From Arthrobacter sp. SO5 (lineage in GTDB: Bacteria; Actinomycetota; Actinomycetes; Actinomycetales; Micrococcaceae): 46,422 nt of DNA. A model generated the notes under the pieces. The model was given only the letters and a program-made list of their open reading frames with translations. It ran no database searches and was not told where the DNA came from. The stretch is taken from positions 1-46,422 of the forward strand of contig NZ_MQTQ01000083.1 in the NCBI RefSeq assembly GCF_020532805.1, given 5' to 3'. A program made the position numbers and the translations under genes. Numbering within the stretch: the stretch's first letter is position 1; every line of letters begins with the position of its first letter. This document shows, piece after piece, positions 16,823 through 23,774 of this stretch.

Positions 16823-18121
16823 TTAGGCGGCTTTGACGAGGGGGAGTTCGTCCCAGTGGGTGGTGTAGCGGGGGGAGAGCATGTCCCGTTTCATGGTCCA
16901 GTCCGGGCCGCCGCGGATGCCGCCGTGGCCGAGGCCGATGGATCCGCGGCCGTACTTTTTGGTCACGTCTTCGAGGAGGGTTCCGATGTGGCGTTCCTCG
17001 TGCGGGTTCTCGAACAGGGACAGGGGTGCCTGGTTGCCGGTAGGGCGGAGGTCGGTGACCATGATCCCGGCCCTGGCGTACCGGATGCCCTCCACGATGC
17101 GGGGCAGCAGGGCGTGGGCGGCCCTGGTGAGCAGGACCGGGTCCGCGGTGGGCATCGGCAGGGCCACGCTGACGGTGGGGTAGGAGGTGTCGTTGGGGTT
17201 GAAGTGTGAGGTGCCGGCGAAGGCGGTGAGGACTTTGGCCTGGAGGCCGTGTTTGGCCAGCCGGGCCGAGGCTTGCTGGCCGTAGACGGACATGACTTGC
17301 CGGATCCCGGCGGCGGTGGTGATGGGGGTGGCGAAGGAGCGGGAGAAGATGAGCTGGTCCCGGCCGATGCGTTCTTCCTCCATGGGGATGCAGGGGGTGC
17401 CCTGGAGTTCCAGGACGGTGCGCATCATGACGACGGAGAACCGGTCCCGGATCATCACCGGATCCGCCCGGGACAAATCAAGGATCGAATGAATCCCCAG
17501 GACGTTGAGGCGTTTGGTCAGCCGCGTGGCCACACCCCAGATCTCGATGACCGACAGGCGCCGCATCAGCCCTTCCCTGTCGGCGGCGGGCACGGAGTCC
17601 CAGTGGCAGACGCCGGCGAAAGCCGGGTTGTTCTTGGCCCATTTGTTCGCCAGCTTCGAAATCGTCTTCGTCGGTCCGATCCCGACGCAGACCGGCACGC
17701 CGACGTTCCGCCGCACGGTGGCCTTCATGTCCCGGCCCAGGGCCAGGAGTTCGTCCGGGGTGCCTTTGACGCCGAGGAACGCCTCGTCGATGCTGTAGAC
17801 CTCGAGCCAGGCCGAGTAGCGGCCCAGCAGCTCCATGACCCGGGCGCTGATGTCGCCGTAGAGCTCGTAGTTGCTCGAGAGGGCAACGAGTCCCCATTCC
17901 TTGGCACGCGGGGCGAGTTTGAACCACGGTTCACCCATGGCGATGCCCAGGGCTTTGGCCTCGGGGGAGCGGGTGACGGCGCAGCCGTCATTGTTCGAGA
18001 GGACGATGACGGGCCGGCCCTCCAGGGCGGGGTTGAACGCCCGCTCGGCCGAGGCGTAGAAGCAGTTCACATCCACGTGCGCGATCTGCGGCATCCGCCG
18101 CATCACCGCCGGCTTCGACAC
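16823..18121 (-). CDS. umuC: Y-family DNA polymerase V catalytic subunit
   Basis: 432 residues from GTG 18121, placed ten bases after the umuD stop with AAGG upstream; ATG 18103 and TTG 18160 are alternatives. The catalytic signatures are present: HVDVNCFYASAERAF (first Asp, plus the Phe-Tyr steric gate region), SNNDGCAVTRSPEAK, and YSIDEAFLG (the Asp-Glu pair), then a helix-hairpin-helix region and a little-finger domain. A C-terminal part (MVTDLRPTGNQAPLSLFENP) matches the UmuC/DUF4113 end. It performs error-prone bypass synthesis after DNA damage with cleaved UmuD. Plasmid-borne umuDC pairs are common and raise survival and mutation under damage. No defect is seen. Confidence 0.93.
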   Translation of the reverse strand: MSKPAVMRRMPQIAHVDVNCFYASAERAFNPALEGRPVIVLSNNDGCAVTRSPEAKALGIAMGEPWFKLAPRAKEWGLVALSSNYELYGDISARVMELLGRYSAWLEVYSIDEAFLGVKGTPDELLALGRDMKATVRRNVGVPVCVGIGPTKTISKLANKWAKNNPAFAGVCHWDSVPAADREGLMRRLSVIEIWGVATRLTKRLNVLGIHSILDLSRADPVMIRDRFSVVMMRTVLELQGTPCIPMEEERIGRDQLIFSRSFATPITTAAGIRQVMSVYGQQASARLAKHGLQAKVLTAFAGTSHFNPNDTSYPTVSVALPMPTADPVLLTRAAHALLPRIVEGIRYARAGIMVTDLRPTGNQAPLSLFENPHEERHIGTLLEDVTKKYGRGSIGLGHGGIRGGPDWTMKRDMLSPRYTTHWDELPLVKAA

Positions 18122-18131
18122 GGCCCGGGCC

Positions 18132-18563
18132 TTAAAGGTGGTGCAGGCATCGGGTGGCAATGCCCCACACCACCAGATCGGATAGGGACGGTACCCGGAT
18201 GTCCGGGTACGCGGGGTTCTCTGCCTGCAGCACGACCCCGGTGCCGGTGATCCGGAGCCGTTTGATGGTCAGTTCCCCGTCCAGGACCGCGACGACCACG
18301 GACCCGTCCACCGGTTCGAGGGCGCGGTTGACGATCAGTTCATCGCCGTCGCTGATCCCGGCGCCGGTCATGGAGTCCCCGGACACCCGCACCACATAGG
18401 TGGACGTGACGTCCTTGATCAGGTGCTCATTCAAGTCGATCCGCCCGTCGAAGTAGTCCTGCGCGGGCGAGGGATACCCGGCCGCGACAGCGACCGGAGA
18501 GATCAGCACCGACAACAACGACGCACCCGCATCTATCACGCGGGGACCAACAAGAACGCCCAC
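18132..18563 (-). CDS. umuD: UmuD-like self-cleaving SOS polymerase subunit
   Basis: 143 residues from GTG 18563 (MGVLVGPRVIDAGASLL), chosen because AAAAGG lies six bases upstream. The longer frame reads through the LexA box and the 81-bp repeats and cannot be the real start. The likely cleavage site is Ala28-Gly29 in VAVAAGYPSPA. The catalytic Ser64 is in VSGDSMTGAG and Lys101 in GELTIKRL, in the S24 peptidase order. RecA-stimulated self-cleavage yields UmuD', the active partner of UmuC. First gene of the operon, directly behind an SOS box. Confidence 0.92.
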   Translation of the reverse strand: MGVLVGPRVIDAGASLLSVLISPVAVAAGYPSPAQDYFDGRIDLNEHLIKDVTSTYVVRVSGDSMTGAGISDGDELIVNRALEPVDGSVVVAVLDGELTIKRLRITGTGVVLQAENPAYPDIRVPSLSDLVVWGIATRCLHHL

Positions 18564-18576
18564 AACACACCTTTTA

Positions 18577-18594
18577 TTCGAATATATCTTCGAA
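18577..18594 (-). promoter_or_regulatory. LexA (SOS) box in front of umuD
   Basis: The minus strand reads TTCGAAGATATATTCGAA. Its core, TCGAAG-ATAT-ATTCGA, matches the actinobacterial/Gram-positive LexA consensus TCGAAC-N4-GTTCGA at 10 of 12 fixed positions and is a near-perfect dyad. It ends 13 bases upstream of the chosen GTG, where a repressor would block transcription. It explains DNA-damage control of the umuDC operon. Confidence 0.8.
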
Positions 18595-18663
18595 TAAAGC
18601 ATACCGCCCGGCACCGACAGAAGGCACCGACCGCTGGGACCGGCCTCCGGCCGGGGGCCGGGT

Positions 18664-18825
18664 TGCACGCCAGTGGGGACTGCTCTGAGCTGTGCGGAGG
18701 GCTCCACCTGCCCCCAATGGGCACAACCCGGCCCGACGGTCCGCTGCACGCCAGTGGGGACAGCTCTGAGCTGTGCGGAGGGCTCCACCTGCCCCCAATG
18801 GGCACAACCCGGCCCGACGGTCCGC
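18664..18825. repeat. two tandem 81-bp repeats upstream of umuD
   Basis: Units 18664-18744 and 18745-18825 are almost identical; the first difference is GGGGACTGCTC against GGGGACAGCTC. A third partial start (TGCACGG) follows at 18826. Each unit carries GAGC/GCTC and CCCAATGGGC-type short dyads. The block lies about 70 bases upstream of the SOS box, so it precedes the umuD promoter. No iteron or known family is recognised. Exact 81-base spacing keeps an open frame through both units, but there is no sign that it is translated. Confidence 0.85.
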
Positions 18826-18879
18826 TGCACGGAGGGGACGTCGGGCGGCGGGCCTTGGGTGGGGGTGTGAGGAAGCCCC

Positions 18880-18943
18880 CACGCGAGTCAAGGACTCAAG
18901 CGTGGAGGCTCCCGGTTCTCCAAGCTGGGGGGACTGGAGAACC
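18880..18943. other. two adjacent hairpins between umuD and the helicase-associated-domain gene
   Basis: The first is an interrupted dyad CACGC-GAGTC-AAG-GACTC-AA-GCGTG at about 18880-18904. The second is a perfect 9-bp stem GGTTCTCCA (18914-18922) with TGGAGAACC (18935-18943), followed on the plus strand by ACAAAAAATT. They lie just downstream of the minus-strand gene ending at 19002 and could end its transcript, although the T-run is on the wrong side of the stem for a classical terminator on that strand. Confidence 0.45.
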
Positions 18944-19001
18944 ACAAAAAATTCTACTGGCCACCCTGGCCGTCATGCTGCCGGGAAACGGGAGCTTCCG
19001 G

Positions 19002-19664
19002 TCACATCCGGGGACGGCGGCCCCGGGTCCTGCCAACCTGCCACCCGGGAGCCGCGGCGTCCAGAAGCGCGGCCTTTTCAGGGTCGAGGTCGCCGCGGCG
19101 GTGTTTGTACCGCTGCGTGTGGATCCACACCCCAAGGGTGTGCTCCTGCTCTGAGGCGTAGTCGTGGTGGCGGGGCCAGTCATTGCCCCCGGCCCGGAAG
19201 TCCACGAGCTCGGCGAGGCGGTCATGCCATCTGACCTCGTCTGCTACTGCCCTGGGGTTTTCTTCCCACCCGGGGACGCGGGCGAGGCCAGCCCGGTATG
19301 CCGGGTCGAGGGTGCCGTGGGCTGCTTCGCGCCGGCGTTCCGAGAGCCACCGAGCCATCGACCGTTCGTTTTTGTCCCCGGACCGTTCGCGGGGGAATCC
19401 GCCCCCGACCGCGATCCAGGCGATGATCTCGTTCATGTGGGCAAGGTCCGCGGGGGAGAGGCCGGCCATGGTCGCGGCCGCGGCGTGGTGTGCGGCCTCG
19501 AGTCCCGGGTCCTGGCGACGGGCGATGACCAAGTGATACCCGACGGTGGCCGGCTCGGCGCGCACGAGGTCAGCGATGCGTTGCCGGCTCAGCCCGAGCC
19601 GGTACATCAATACCCATTCCGCGTCCGGAGCCCGCCGTAACCGCCTGTCCATGATGGAGCCCAT
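19002..19664 (-). CDS. helicase-associated-domain protein with N-terminal helix-turn-helix
   Basis: 220 residues from ATG 19664; ATG 19652 is possible. The frame continues far upstream, but that part is the shadow of kfrA. The N-terminus (VLMYRLGLSRQRIADLVRAEPATVGYHL, described in two parts: a helix and the recognition helix near residues 22-45) looks like a DNA-binding helix-turn-helix. The C-terminal WHDRLAELVDFRAGGNDWPR and WIHTQRYKHRRGDLDPEKAA segments match the helicase-associated domain (PF03457), here without any helicase. Such free-standing HA-domain proteins are common on actinobacterial plasmids and probably bind DNA. It is divergent from kfrA across a triplet-repeat region. Specific function is unknown. 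Confidence 0.75.
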   Translation of the reverse strand: MGSIMDRRLRRAPDAEWVLMYRLGLSRQRIADLVRAEPATVGYHLVIARRQDPGLEAAHHAAAATMAGLSPADLAHMNEIIAWIAVGGGFPRERSGDKNERSMARWLSERRREAAHGTLDPAYRAGLARVPGWEENPRAVADEVRWHDRLAELVDFRAGGNDWPRHHDYASEQEHTLGVWIHTQRYKHRRGDLDPEKAALLDAAAPGWQVGRTRGRRPRM

Positions 19665-19810
19665 CCTGCCACGACCACCCCGCCAGACCAGGCAGGCGAC
19701 GTGGCGGCCACCGCCTCGGCCCAGCCGGGCGCCCGCCGGCCCCCGGGAGCTCCCGGCGGGGAGCGGCGAGGGCCGATGTGGCCAGAGAAATCGGGGGCGG
19801 TATTGCCAGA

Positions 19811-19869
19811 AAGTAGTAGGAGTAGTAGTTTTACTCCTACTCCTACTACTACTACTCCTACTACTACTC
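19811..19869. promoter_or_regulatory. CTACTA-type inverted and iterated repeat, likely kfrA operator
   Basis: The stretch consists almost only of AGTAGTAGGAGTAGTAG, then a TTTT centre, then its mirror ACTCCTACTCCTACTACTAC and further CTACTACT units up to 19869. It is both a long inverted repeat and a triplet iteration. It ends about 14 bases upstream of the kfrA start and lies in the divergent region shared with the helicase-associated-domain gene. KfrA proteins of other plasmids autoregulate by binding repeats at their own promoter, so this is the expected operator. Confidence 0.6.
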
Positions 19870-19883
19870 GTGAGGTTGTCGCC

Positions 19884-20486
19884 GTGGCATTGAGTGTGAA
19901 AGACCGTGTGTTTGCTGCTGCGGAGCAGATCAGTGCCGAGCGCCGGCCGACCGTCTCGACGGTGCGGGCGGCGGCGGGTGTGAGCAACGCCGACGCCACC
20001 CGGTACCTGAAGGAATGGGTGGAGGAGAAGCAGGCCGCGGGTGGCCAGGTCGCCGCGGCGCCGGCATCTGTGCTGGAGCAGGCCGCGCGGCTGGCCGGGG
20101 CCTGCTGGGCCGAAGCGTCCACCGTGGCCAATGAGCGCCACGCCGCCACGGAAGCGGTCTGGGCGCAGGAGAAGAAAGACCTGGGCCTGGAGATCTCCGA
20201 ACTCGTCGCTGACCTGGACAAGGTCACGGGCGAGAAAGACGCCGCCGTCGCCGAACTCACCGCCCGGGTCACCGCCCTGGAAACCCAGGCCGCGGAGATG
20301 ACAGCGCAGCTGGAGCAGGCGCGCGCCGCCGAACAGCAGGCCAGCACCGCAGCCGCCGACGCGGCCGCCAGGGTGGCCGCGGCCGAGGCCCGGGCAGAGA
20401 CACTGCAAAACGCCCACGACGCGCTCCTGCAGCGCATCGTGCCGGAAACCCCCGACAAGAACGACCGGGACCAAAAGAACCAGTAG
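19884..20486 (+). CDS. kfrA: KfrA-like plasmid DNA-binding coiled-coil protein
   Basis: 200 residues from GTG 19884, with GAGG eight bases upstream; the longer frame would read through the repeat operator. Residues 1-60 form a KfrA_N-type DNA-binding domain (SVKDRVFAAAEQISAERRPT; VRAAAGVSNADATRYLKEW). The rest is an alanine-rich coiled coil running to near the end (LETQAAEMTAQLEQARAAEQ). KfrA proteins stabilise plasmids, forming nucleoid-like filaments and repressing their own gene. The upstream triplet repeat fits the autoregulation model. It sits beside parB remnants, supporting a maintenance role. The 'kfrA' name is by domain plan, not close identity. Confidence 0.75.
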   Translation: MALSVKDRVFAAAEQISAERRPTVSTVRAAAGVSNADATRYLKEWVEEKQAAGGQVAAAPASVLEQAARLAGACWAEASTVANERHAATEAVWAQEKKDLGLEISELVADLDKVTGEKDAAVAELTARVTALETQAAEMTAQLEQARAAEQQASTAAADAAARVAAAEARAETLQNAHDALLQRIVPETPDKNDRDQKNQ

Positions 20487-20699
20487 TCGAACCCCCGGAC
20501 GCTGGTCCCGGGTGGGAGGGGCACGAGCTGACCTCTTGAGTCGGGGACAACAGGCCCCTCAGGGAACCGCTGACTCTCGTGACCTTCGTGCTGTCCCTGA
20601 CCGCTGGCGAGCCTCGACTGGCGTCTTGTGGGGCCGTATCCGGGGCCCGGTTCTGGCAGGACTCTTAGACCGCAGGCGCCGGCGTCGCCCGCCCCGCCG

Positions 20700-20987
20700 C
20701 TACCTTGGCGGCTGGGCTTCCGCGGCCGGGAACTCCCGCAGCGTTGCCGCTACTGCTCTGACTGCTGCCGGGTCTTCTGTCCAGGGCTGGCCCGTGCGGG
20801 TGCAGGCATGGAAGTTTGTCAGTTCCGATGCCTCCTGGGCCGCCGCCAGCTCGGCCCACGCCTCATCGAGGTCCATGAGCTGTTCGGTAGTCGGCGGCTC
20901 CCTCATCTCCAGGGCGCCCGCCTCGGGCGATGACTTAAGGGTGCCGGCGGCTCTCGGGCGTTTCCTGAAAAAACTCCATAACCCCAT
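20700..20987 (-). CDS. small hypothetical plasmid protein
   Basis: 95 residues from ATG 20987, selected by AAAAGGGG six bases upstream; the longer open frame lacks a ribosome site. It begins MGLWSFFRKRPRAAG, a short basic N-terminus, followed by a mostly acidic helical region (TTEQLMDLDEAWAELAAAQE) and a C-terminal helix. No membrane segment and no known domain is recognised. It stands alone between kfrA and the IS110/parB debris. It is probably a real plasmid gene because of the clean ribosome site and coding-like composition, but its role is unknown. Confidence 0.55.
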   Translation of the reverse strand: MGLWSFFRKRPRAAGTLKSSPEAGALEMREPPTTEQLMDLDEAWAELAAAQEASELTNFHACTRTGQPWTEDPAAVRAVAATLREFPAAEAQPPR

Positions 20988-21455
20988 GTGCTGCCCCTTT
21001 TGATTGGAATGGCCGGCCAGGAGGTGCTGCTCGGGAGAGAAGCGCCTGCCACTGACGGGACCCGTCCACCCTAGCAAGACCCTGATTTCCGCTTCGCTCC
21101 AACCAGGTTTTGGGCGTCCGCTGGCGCGGCCGGCTGTTGGTCCAGTGCCTCCGTCGCAGGGCTCCGGATGCCCTGGCCCGCATCTCACGTCTGCGACGTT
21201 TTTGTGTTGCTGTCCTTATGGTGTTGACGGGTGGTTCCGTGGCCGTTGTAGGGTCGTGGCTACCCAGGGGAGGCGGGTATGGCTTTGTTGCTGTGGCCGG
21301 ACGATTCATCTCGTGACGGCTCCGAAGGATTGGCCGCCCGCACTCTCCGCGATGACCCGACCGCTGATTGAGAGACGCGACATGATCGCCGGATAAGGAC
21401 ACGACGGCGCGGTTATCTGCTGGGATTTCACCCATCCGACAAGCTGGAGGCTGTT
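20988..21455. other. non-coding stretch including the left flank of an IS110-type element
   Basis: No convincing gene is present; the open frames lack ribosome sites and family resemblance. The last 170 bases or so (about 21285-21455) lie directly before the start of the IS110 transposase fragment. In IS110 elements this upstream segment carries the left end and encodes the bridge RNA. Short GC-rich dyads occur here, but I could not delimit the element end. Confidence 0.35.
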
Positions 21456-21551
21456 TTGGCGAAATTGTGGGCCGGTATCGATGCCGGCAAAGCCCATCAC
21501 CACTGCGTCGTGATTGACGCCGACGGAAACCGTCTGCTCTCGCAGCGCTGA
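21456..21551 (+). pseudogene. N-terminal fragment of an IS110-family transposase
   Basis: From TTG 21456 (GGAGG at 21446-21450) the frame reads LWAGIDAGKAHHHCVVIDAD and then GNRLLSQR, ending in TGA at 21549-21551. The GIDAGK motif carries the first Asp of the DEDD nuclease domain of IS110-type transposases. After 31 codons the homology ends abruptly and parB sequence begins. Over 90 percent of the transposase is missing, so this is a dead fragment. Confidence 0.75.
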
Positions 21552-22285
21552 CCGCCGAGCTGGAAGCCGCCGGGACCACCGTGGTGGAACGGGCCGGATA
21601 CGACGGGGAGAGCGAAAACGTGCGGGTGTCCTCGCTGAACCGGGCCGACGGGGAACCGGCCACCGAGGAGGACGCCAACGCCGTGCACATCGCCTCCTCC
21701 TACAACGGCCATCACTCCACCGTCCCGGTCGTGGCCGGATGGAAGGAGCTGGGGTTCACGCTCCGGTACAGCGGCTACGGCGCGTCAGCGGCGAACAAAG
21801 GTCCGATGACGGAGGAGCAGAAGGCCGAGCGGAAAACCCCGATAGAAAACAACAAACTGATGCAGTCGGCAACTGTGGTCCGGCGCGATTTTGTGAAAGC
21901 GCTGCTGGCGAAGAAACAGCCGCCCAAAGGCTGGCAGCACTTCACCGTTCACGCCATCACCCACCATCCCGAAACGGCCAGCAGTTACGAGGGAACCGTC
22001 GCCGCCGAGATGGCAGGAGCCAAGACGGGGGAGACTTCGGACCGGTGGGCCTGGAACCCGTTGCGGGACCACGTGGCCAGGTCCACGGTACGGCCCGAGG
22101 TATCCCTGATCGCGCTGGTCTGCGCAGGGTATGAGAAGACCATCGCCAAGGACTCATGGCGGTCCCCGAGCATCCGCCACATCGACTATCTGACCCGGCT
22201 CATTGCCTGGGGGTATACGGCAAGTCCGGTCGAGCAGATCATCCTCGACAGCGCCGCCCCCGCCCAGGAACACGCAGCCGCGTAA
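21545..22285 (+). pseudogene. parB: C-terminal part of a ParB partition protein
   Basis: The frame starts at the IS110 junction (ALTAELEAAGTTVVERAGYD) and runs to 22285, about 246 residues. Signatures of the C-terminal half of actinobacterial plasmid ParB proteins are present: HIASSYNGHHSTVPVV, GPMTEEQKAERKTPIENNK, VVRRDFVKALLAKKQ, and a final helical domain (CAGYEKTIAKDSWRSP; LTRLIAWGYTASPVEQII). The ParB-like CTPase/nuclease domain and the helix-turn-helix are missing. No good start codon exists at the junction; GTG 21581 is the first candidate and an in-frame stop lies at 21515-21517. It is the remainder of a parB cut by an IS110-related rearrangement. Any expressed product could not load on parS. 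Confidence 0.7.
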
Positions 22286-22290
22286 GAGCC

Positions 22291-22324
22291 CCTTGCCGGG
22301 CGGAGCCCCAGCCGCCCGGCAAGG
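22291..22324 (+). terminator. hairpin after parB remnant
   Basis: A perfect 13-bp stem CCTTGCCGGGCGG / CCGCCCGGCAAGG with an 8-base loop, six bases after the parB stop. There is no T-run, but GC-rich hairpins of this kind commonly act as terminators in actinobacteria. Confidence 0.6.
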
Positions 22325-22370
22325 CCCCCGGCAACTCAGCGCATGAGCGTCAGGAACCTTCCAGAGGTCG

Positions 22371-22425
22371 GGCGGTCCGCCGCACGGTGCGAACCACAGC
22401 AGCAACTCACCGGCGGCGGACCGCC
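22371..22425. repeat. 12-bp inverted repeat with 31-base loop
   Basis: GGCGGTCCGCCG at 22371-22382 is the exact complement of CGGCGGACCGCC at 22414-22425. It lies downstream of the parB remnant. It could be a structured RNA, a protein-binding dyad or a centromere-like site; nothing here decides between these. Confidence 0.55.
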
Positions 22426-22550
22426 GTTTGACGCGACCTCCCGGAACCATCCAGGTGCCGCGGCTCCGGCGATACGATGACACGTCAGCCGTTCAGCGCC
22501 GGTACAACATTCAGCTAAGCTGGATCACAGATTTCCTTTGTCCGAGGAGC

Positions 22551-22584
22551 AGAAAAGGACCGGCCACCAGGCCGGTCCTTTTCT
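22551..22584. terminator. strong stem-loop terminator
   Basis: A perfect 15-bp stem AGAAAAGGACCGGCC / GGCCGGTCCTTTTCT with an ACCA loop, followed by GTTTAA on the plus strand and preceded by A-rich sequence, so it could work on both strands. No gene ends directly before it on the plus strand, which raises the possibility of a short RNA transcribed from about 22480. The remaining bases to 22857 hold no recognised gene. Confidence 0.75.
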
Positions 22585-22857
22585 GTTTAACCACACGCAC
22601 CCGGACGGCAAACCGGAGACCGGCTCTATACCTGGGCGGTGCAGTTCCCACGGCTCAGTGGTTTCCCTTTGACTATCTCCGAGCCGGCCGCCCCATACGG
22701 AGACTGTGCACGGCCACCGCTCACCCAGGGAGACGTGCGCTGGGGATGGTGACGTGGTGGTTGTGTGCAGACGGTCAGGTGGGTCCCGTCGTCCAGATGT
22801 GTGCGGGAAAAGCCCGTAGGAAATAGCTTTTGCCGTGCCCATGTGGGCGAGGGGTTA

Positions 22858-23157
22858 CTACTCGGAGACGCCAGCGACGGGAGCTGACTCTTGCGCGCCC
22901 TTCCGGCCCCGCGGACGCCCGCCGGCCTTCTTGGTCGGTACGTCCAGTCCGAAGCCGCGCAAGTCGGATTCAGTCCATTCGGCGCGCAAGGCAGCCTGGT
23001 AGTCCTTGGCGTATTTCTGTTCCGCTGTCGCGAGCAGCTGCGCTGCTTCCTGAACCTCCACGCCGCTGGCGGCGGCCGTCTTGACTGCGTTGACTTTGGT
23101 GTCCCTGGCGGCGTCGATCTTGGCGGCGGCTTTAGCGGCAATGTCGTTGATGTTCAT
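22858..23157 (-). CDS. small conserved-type plasmid protein next to mobilisation genes
   Basis: 99 residues from ATG 23157, with AGGG eight bases upstream; a TTG at 23163 would add two residues. It begins MNINDIAAKAAAKIDAARD and is helical throughout (KTAAASGVEVQEAAQLLATA; YAKDYQAALRAEWTE), with a basic tail (KKAGGRPRGRKG) suited to binding nucleic acid. No family is named with confidence. It is divergent from mobC across a 220-base region with a perfect inverted repeat, the position of a relaxosome accessory or transfer regulator. Function is inferred from context only. Confidence 0.6.
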   Translation of the reverse strand: MNINDIAAKAAAKIDAARDTKVNAVKTAAASGVEVQEAAQLLATAEQKYAKDYQAALRAEWTESDLRGFGLDVPTKKAGGRPRGRKGAQESAPVAGVSE

Positions 23158-23261
23158 ACTCAAACCCTACCGGCCACCAGTGACACCCGAAAGCTGGTTT
23201 TCGGAGACCAAGTGCGAAAGCCGAAATAATCTCCAAAGAAGACCCTACGGAGCAAGCTATA

Positions 23262-23281
23262 CACTTACACGGGTGTAAGTG
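23262..23281. promoter_or_regulatory. perfect 9-bp inverted repeat; candidate oriT or operator
   Basis: CACTTACAC-GG-GTGTAAGTG lies about 100 bases upstream of mobC and is followed by GCTTGTCGCG. Mobilisation origins often consist of an inverted repeat with the nick site a few bases 3' of the distal arm, upstream of mobC and the relaxase gene, and the TAAGTG arm recalls the TAAGTGCGCCCT nick regions of MOBP/MOBQ plasmids. It could also be an operator for mobC or for the divergent small gene. Confidence 0.45.
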
Positions 23282-23379
23282 GCTTGTCGCGCTCGACACT
23301 GGCGGTCGTGTGCGGCACACTGGTCAGTGTGGTCCCCGGTTCAGGGGTCGCTGCGCTGGGCCTTGAAGGGATGGATTGA

Positions 23380-23772
23380 ATGTCGGATGAGGGATTCACT
23401 CACCGTTTCAATTTGTCGCGCCGACGCCGGGAGAACACTCCCACCGGCACCAAGAAGCGCCGTGACCTGTGGGTCACTGTGGAAGAGGAAGCCGCGCTTG
23501 TCGCAAGGGCCGAACGCGAGAAGGTGACAGTCCCGAACCTGCTGATTACCTCGGCATTGTCCGAGACGCAGGAGACGACAACAGAACGACGTGCCGCTAT
23601 CGCGGAACTGATGTCTCTGCACAACTTGCTGGCGCGTTCCTCCAACAACATCAACCAGCTTGCACGGCAGGCCAATGCCACGAGCGAGTTCCCCGCAGAG
23701 GCGCACGAAGCGTCGAAGCACCTGCGGTCGGTGGCCATGCGTATCGACCGGACCATTGAGGGGCTGATGTAG
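23380..23772 (+). CDS. mobC: MobC-like mobilisation accessory protein
   Basis: 130 residues. The N-terminus is basic (RRRRENTPTGTKKRRDLWVT), followed by a ribbon-helix-helix-like part (TVEEEAALVARAEREKV; VPNLLITSAL). The C-terminal signature LHNLLARSSNNINQLARQAN is typical of the bacterial mobilisation protein family MobC (PF05713). MobC binds oriT and helps the relaxase open the nick region. The relaxase ATG comes two bases after its stop, so the two genes form a tight operon. The gene name is by family. Confidence 0.85.
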   Translation: MSDEGFTHRFNLSRRRRENTPTGTKKRRDLWVTVEEEAALVARAEREKVTVPNLLITSALSETQETTTERRAAIAELMSLHNLLARSSNNINQLARQANATSEFPAEAHEASKHLRSVAMRIDRTIEGLM

Positions 23773-23774
23773 GG

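Noticed and set aside
17249..18250. 333-codon plus-strand frame opposite umuC/umuD
   Set aside because: Antisense shadow of clear polymerase genes; Gly/Asp/His-rich composition, no ribosome site.
18664..18825. CRISPR array
   Set aside because: Two long 81-bp units directly abutting, with no spacers and no cas genes; a tandem duplication explains it.
18132..18830. UmuD with a 232-residue length
   Set aside because: The first 89 residues would be coded by the tandem repeats and the LexA box; a GTG with a good ribosome site gives the normal 143-residue UmuD.
19002..20474. 490-codon minus-strand protein
   Set aside because: Only the last 220 residues look real. The upstream part is antisense to kfrA and its repeat operator.
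21514..22134. 206-codon plus-strand gene
   Set aside because: Arg/Gly-rich shadow of the parB frame, without the conserved partition motifs.
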